Shown: piece after piece, positions 60,782-64,000 of the stretch | Layout: every line of letters begins with the position of its first letter | How positions within the stretch are numbered: the stretch's first letter is position 1 | Source of the DNA: Williamsia limnetica | GTDB taxonomy: Bacteria > Actinomycetota > Actinomycetes > Mycobacteriales > Mycobacteriaceae | Direction: 5' to 3' | NCBI RefSeq assembly: GCF_003217475.1 | Contig: NZ_QJSP01000013.1 | Span: 124,001-188,000, forward strand | DNA length: 64,000 nt | Notes under the pieces: model-generated | The model's database searches: none | Told to the model about the DNA's origin: nothing | The model's input: the letters and a program-made list of their open reading frames with translations, nothing else | Translations under genes and position numbers: made by a program

Positions 60782-61651
60782 TCAACCCTCGTGCGCTGCG
60801 GTCAGGTCGTACATGCGTGCAAGAACATCCAGTTGATCGCAATAGTGATTTGCTGATGACGCGATGATGCTCGCGCCGATCACTGTTGCCCCAGCTTCGA
60901 TTGACTGATCGATATGCCGCCTGCACCGGTCGGCATCGCCGATCGGGTCGAGTCCGCCTACGGACAGCACGACCTCAAAACCTGACGGAAGGTCCTTGGT
61001 GCCGAGAAGATGTACGAGTTCCTCGACGGACAGGCCGAATGGCACCCATCCATCTGCAAGCTCGACTGCCCTGCTCAACGAGCGTGCCGAACGGCCACCG
61101 ATCCAGAAAGGAACGTGGGACTGCATCGCATGCGGATCGAGAACAACGTCGGAGAACTCAAAGAAGTCCCCACTGTACTGAGGTTCCGCGGTCGAGATGG
61201 CGGCGCGCAAGGCAGCCAGAGCGTCGTCGGCCCGCTTGCCACGGTCGGCGAAAGGGACGGCCAGTAGCTCGAACTCCTCCTGAAGTGAACCGACGCCCAG
61301 ACCGAGGATCAAGCGACCTGAGCTCACGACATCCAGCGTCCCGTAGCGCTTGGCAATCTCCAACGGATGGTGATAGCCAAGGACGAGTACTTGAGTGGCG
61401 AGCCTGATGCGCTCGGTTCGTGCTGCCAGAAAGCCGAGCGTGGCCAACGGATCCCAGTAGGTCCCGCCGCGCGCTACCGCGATCTCGACGGGAACAGCGA
61501 CGTGCTCACTGCAGGTGAAATGATGAAACCCCAAGTGGTCTGCAGCCGAGGCGATCTGCGCGAGCTCGGTGATCCCCGCTTTCGTCTCCCATGTACTGTG
61601 AGCTCCCGGGAACCGGGTCACCACGGGAGCGGTGATCCCGATTCGCATCAT
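60782..61651 (-). CDS. LLM-class (luciferase-like) oxidoreductase
   Basis: This protein of 289 residues has the luciferase-like barrel: LGFHHFTCSEHVAVP, RTERIRLATQVLVLGYHHPLEIAKRYGTLDVVSSGRLILGLGVGS (only as the central block, about residues 78-120), and PFWIGGRSARSLSRAVELADGWVP. It is of the actinobacterial F420-type subgroup by appearance. Two adjacent ATGs (61651 and 61648) overlap the TGA of the BVMO gene, so translation is coupled. It may reduce or oxidise the same ketone or lactone. Confidence 0.88.
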   Translation of the reverse strand: MMRIGITAPVVTRFPGAHSTWETKAGITELAQIASAADHLGFHHFTCSEHVAVPVEIAVARGGTYWDPLATLGFLAARTERIRLATQVLVLGYHHPLEIAKRYGTLDVVSSGRLILGLGVGSLQEEFELLAVPFADRGKRADDALAALRAAISTAEPQYSGDFFEFSDVVLDPHAMQSHVPFWIGGRSARSLSRAVELADGWVPFGLSVEELVHLLGTKDLPSGFEVVLSVGGLDPIGDADRCRRHIDQSIEAGATVIGASIIASSANHYCDQLDVLARMYDLTAAHEG

Positions 61652-63651
61652 TCGGCGCGGCGGCTGGTGTACACCAGGTCGTCGGTGTTCGGTTCTCGCA
61701 GCATCGTCCAGTAGTCGACGAGTCGCCACGGGCAGGGAACGATAGGGCGGCCCTGCTGATTGCGGTAGTACCCGGTCACTCCTTCGCCCGGATGAGCCCA
61801 GACCGTCTTGTCGAGTGATTCGTCGACCCGCTCGTTGTAAGCGGCAAGGGCTTCGGGTTTGACGTCGACCGATGACATGTTGTTCTCCACCAGGTACTGG
61901 AGGTTCTCGATAATGTAGTGGACGTGTTCCTCGCTGGTGATATTGTGCCCCGCACCATGATTCGGTGCAGCATTTGGTCCCGCAGTGACGAACAGGTTCG
62001 GGAAGCCCGCGACCTGGATGCCGAGATAGGCGCGCGGGTCGTTTCCGCCATCCCATCGGTCGCTCAGCTTTTCGCCGTTTCGCCCGGTGATGTCGATGAA
62101 CGATGCATATTCGACCTTGAATCCGGTCGCAAGCACGATGATGTCGGCCTCCACGAACTCGCCGTCGCTCAAGGTCACCCCGTTGGGTTGCACCGAAGTC
62201 GGAGATGCGCGGTGGAGCGACACGTGGTCACGCTTGAGGGCCTCGAGAAAGCCTGGATCCTTCACGATGCGCTTGGCATATGGTCGGACGGTCGGCGTCA
62301 TCTTCTCTTTGAGATCCGGGCGGTCGGGAAACGTCTGATCGAGATACCGCAGAGACACCTGCATCACCCGGTCGTTGAGGGCGGAAACAGACAAATGCGT
62401 TGCTGCCCAATCCGGGTCGATGCGCGGCATCATGTATAAGTTGTCAGACGCCAGCCAGTAGGCCTTGAGCCGGAACCAGTTCTGGAAGTATGGAAGATGC
62501 TTCATCGCCCACTTTTCACCGGATGGAACATCGTTCACCACCGACTTCTCGGGCACGATCCAGTGCGGACTACGCACCACCGCGGCGAGGGCTGCCACGT
62601 CATCAACGATGTTGGCGACCAGTTGCACTGCAGTGCAACCGGTGCCGATCACCACTACTCGCTTATCGGTCAGATCGAGTTCCGGATCCCACTCCGCGGT
62701 GTGGATCACGGTGCCGTCGAAGGTATCGAGACCGGGGATGTCCGGAACGTTGATGGAGTTCAGAACGCCCAGGGCGGTGACCACCGCGGCCGCGCGATGA
62801 TGCTGAATTCGCCCGTCGGCACCTCTTGTGACCACTGTCCATTTCTGTTCCGCCTCATCCCAGTCGGCCGACAGCACCGACGTTGACAGTTCGATGTTCT
62901 TGATGAGGTCATATTTTTCGGCGACGGCATGCATGTACTCGAGGTACTCCGGGCCGGTGGGGTAGTACCTCGACCAGTTCGGGTTCAACTCAAAGGAATA
63001 CGAGTAGTAATGGCTGGGAGTGTCCACTGCCGCGCCGGGGTAGATATTGCGCGACCAGGTACCACCGATATCGTCGCGGGCTTCGAACACCTTGTATCCG
63101 AACCCGGCCGCATCCAGTTTGACGGCTGCGTTGAGTCCGATCATTCCGGCGCCGATCACGATCACATCGAGGTCGGCAGGTGGAGTCTTGGTGACCGGTA
63201 CGCGTCGCCGGCCCAGTTCGAAGCCACCCTGCTCCAGGAGGATCGGGATGAATTCGTCGTCCACCTCGCTGACGGTGCACAGTGCCGCCATCCTACGAAA
63301 GAGGCCGGGTTCCGGAACTCCTAATCTTGGGGTCACGTCAGTGGTGAGCACCTCGTGAGCACGCTTGCGGATCGCTACGACGACGTCGGTCGGAAACTCT
63401 CCTGGCAGGACGACCGCGGCATCGCTGGAAGCACCGTAATGGGTCTTCGCGGTCTCGCCGGCGGAGGCGCTCCGAGAGTCGGCGAGTATGTCCTCGAACT
63501 CGTCGAGCAGGGCAAGGTCACCGGTGACGTGGACCATCGACATCAACAATGCACCTGGCTCGGCCTGGTCGATGGCTGCTCTCAGGTCTTCGGCAGTCAC
63601 CTCGACCTCCTCGTCGATGGTCGAGTCGGTGACGGTGGACAGCGTGCTCAT
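61648..63651 (-). CDS. Baeyer-Villiger monooxygenase with long N-terminal extension
   Basis: This 667-residue flavoprotein has a first dinucleotide motif only at about residue 165 (VIVIGAGMIGLNAAVKL), then the fingerprint FDGTVIHTAEWDPE and a second motif VVVIGTGCTAVQL. The 160-residue N-terminal part (EVTAEDLRAAIDQAEPGALL...) is absent from the first BVMO and resembles the extension of 4-hydroxyacetophenone monooxygenase. AAGGGAAG precedes the ATG. Paired with the LLM gene behind it and a ketosteroid-isomerase-like gene ahead of it, it may oxidise a ring ketone to a lactone. Substrate not proven. Confidence 0.91.
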   Translation of the reverse strand: MSTLSTVTDSTIDEEVEVTAEDLRAAIDQAEPGALLMSMVHVTGDLALLDEFEDILADSRSASAGETAKTHYGASSDAAVVLPGEFPTDVVVAIRKRAHEVLTTDVTPRLGVPEPGLFRRMAALCTVSEVDDEFIPILLEQGGFELGRRRVPVTKTPPADLDVIVIGAGMIGLNAAVKLDAAGFGYKVFEARDDIGGTWSRNIYPGAAVDTPSHYYSYSFELNPNWSRYYPTGPEYLEYMHAVAEKYDLIKNIELSTSVLSADWDEAEQKWTVVTRGADGRIQHHRAAAVVTALGVLNSINVPDIPGLDTFDGTVIHTAEWDPELDLTDKRVVVIGTGCTAVQLVANIVDDVAALAAVVRSPHWIVPEKSVVNDVPSGEKWAMKHLPYFQNWFRLKAYWLASDNLYMMPRIDPDWAATHLSVSALNDRVMQVSLRYLDQTFPDRPDLKEKMTPTVRPYAKRIVKDPGFLEALKRDHVSLHRASPTSVQPNGVTLSDGEFVEADIIVLATGFKVEYASFIDITGRNGEKLSDRWDGGNDPRAYLGIQVAGFPNLFVTAGPNAAPNHGAGHNITSEEHVHYIIENLQYLVENNMSSVDVKPEALAAYNERVDESLDKTVWAHPGEGVTGYYRNQQGRPIVPCPWRLVDYWTMLREPNTDDLVYTSRRAE

Positions 63652-63817
63652 TGACTTCCCTTCTGAATGGCGGACAACGTCCGGGTCTCGAAACGCTGTC
63701 CGGTGCGATACGCGGATCCGTTCACCTCATCGAACCCGTGCAGTCGGGGATAGAGAGGTGCCCATTCAGTGGACCCTTCTCGCTGGTGGTCTTCGTGCGA
63801 TCCGAGGTCGGTCGACC

Positions 63818-64000
63818 TCAATCCATGCGCACGTCCTCGGGTGACCAATATGCCTTGGCCGAGCTGATCAGGCCGTCCGTGGTGAAGGTCATGACATCCA
63901 GAGGCTCGATCTCAACGACGCCGTCGGGAGTGTGTGTCCGCACTCGGAAGTGGAAGGCTGCAGAGTCGCCACAGTGACGAAAGTTGAGAAGCTCGGTGTC
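63818..64000 (-). CDS. Ketosteroid-isomerase-like protein, C-terminal part (runs off window)
   Basis: The last 60 codons of a minus-strand gene can be read from the window edge to TGA at 63818-63820. They include AAFHFRV, EIEPLDVMTF and a Y-W-S-P ending, closely like the end of the isomerase at 9789 (AAFHFRV, EPIDVMTF, IWSPADV). The Asp in EPLD aligns with the third catalytic acid of ketosteroid isomerase. The N-terminal Tyr and Asp lie outside the window. It lies 166 bases upstream of the BVMO gene in the same direction. Confidence 0.75.
   Translation of the reverse strand, partial: DTELLNFRHCGDSAAFHFRVRTHTPDGVVEIEPLDVMTFTTDGLISSAKAYWSPEDVRMD

Noticed and set aside
1-64000. Mobile element, CRISPR array, tRNA or rRNA
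   Set aside because: No transposase, integrase, terminal repeats, regularly spaced repeats or rRNA/tRNA-like sequence was seen on reading both strands; a tRNA scan could not be run.

Overview
The window is high-GC DNA from an actinobacterium, most likely of the mycolic-acid group (Rhodococcus, Gordonia, Mycolicibacterium or a relative). The evidence is C/G-rich third codon positions, AGGAGG-type ribosome binding sites, frequent GTG starts and overlapping stop/start codons. Gene content agrees: 3-ketosteroid 9-alpha-hydroxylase, HsaA/HsaC-like ring-cleavage enzymes, luciferase-like (possibly F420-dependent) oxidoreductases, and many IclR, short-chain dehydrogenase (SDR) and acyl-CoA genes. I saw no rRNA, tRNA, CRISPR array, insertion sequence or phage gene. 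About 57 protein genes are supported, and nearly all look catabolic, regulatory or transport-related.

Layout. (1) 1-4161: end of an acyl-CoA dehydrogenase gene, a class III CoA-transferase, a GntR regulator, a crotonase and an SDR. (2) 4189-8219: an MmpL-type exporter with a NarL-type two-component system. (3) 8547-15317: SnoaL-like protein, SDR and a ketosteroid isomerase with its catalytic residues, a strong terminator, then a Liv-type ABC importer in which both permeases and one ATPase are fused into one 930-residue protein. (4) 15405-22464: acyl-CoA dehydrogenase, IclR regulator, and a steroid ring-opening block (KshB-like reductase, KshA, HsaA-like hydroxylase, HsaC-like dioxygenase) ending in a long hairpin terminator. 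(5) 22543-30546: a possible Fe(II)/2-oxoglutarate oxygenase, a glyoxalase-fold protein, SDRs, an HSL-type esterase, dimeric alpha-beta-barrel proteins, PadR and IclR regulators. (6) 30807-35229: Baeyer-Villiger monooxygenase (BVMO), esterase and a KstD-like dehydrogenase. (7) 35518-42911 (minus strand): an oligopeptide-type ABC importer with a crotonase and SDR downstream. (8) 43254-56054 (plus strand): phosphotransferase-like protein, acyl-CoA synthetase, four SDRs, LLM oxidoreductase, SMP-30-like lactonase, and a complete P450/ferredoxin/ferredoxin-reductase set, interrupted by a decayed region at 50050-50802. (9) 56062-64000: a protein with two MarR domains, a flavoprotein dehydrogenase, an old-yellow-enzyme protein, a TetR regulator, a second LLM/BVMO pair, and the end of a second ketosteroid-isomerase-like gene.

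How it may work together. Isomerase, KstD, KshA/KshB, HsaA and HsaC are the known steps that open steroid rings A and B and cleave the catechol. The BVMO/esterase pair fits oxidative removal of a C17 side chain as an ester. P450, SDRs, acyl-CoA synthetase, dehydrogenase, crotonases and CoA-transferase would handle hydroxylation, oxidation and side-chain or ring-fragment beta-oxidation. The substrate is inferred to be a steroid or steroid-like polycycle. HsaB, HsaD and the downstream Hsa enzymes are not in this window, so the pathway is incomplete here. Two IclR proteins and several repeated or palindromic upstream motifs suggest local regulons.
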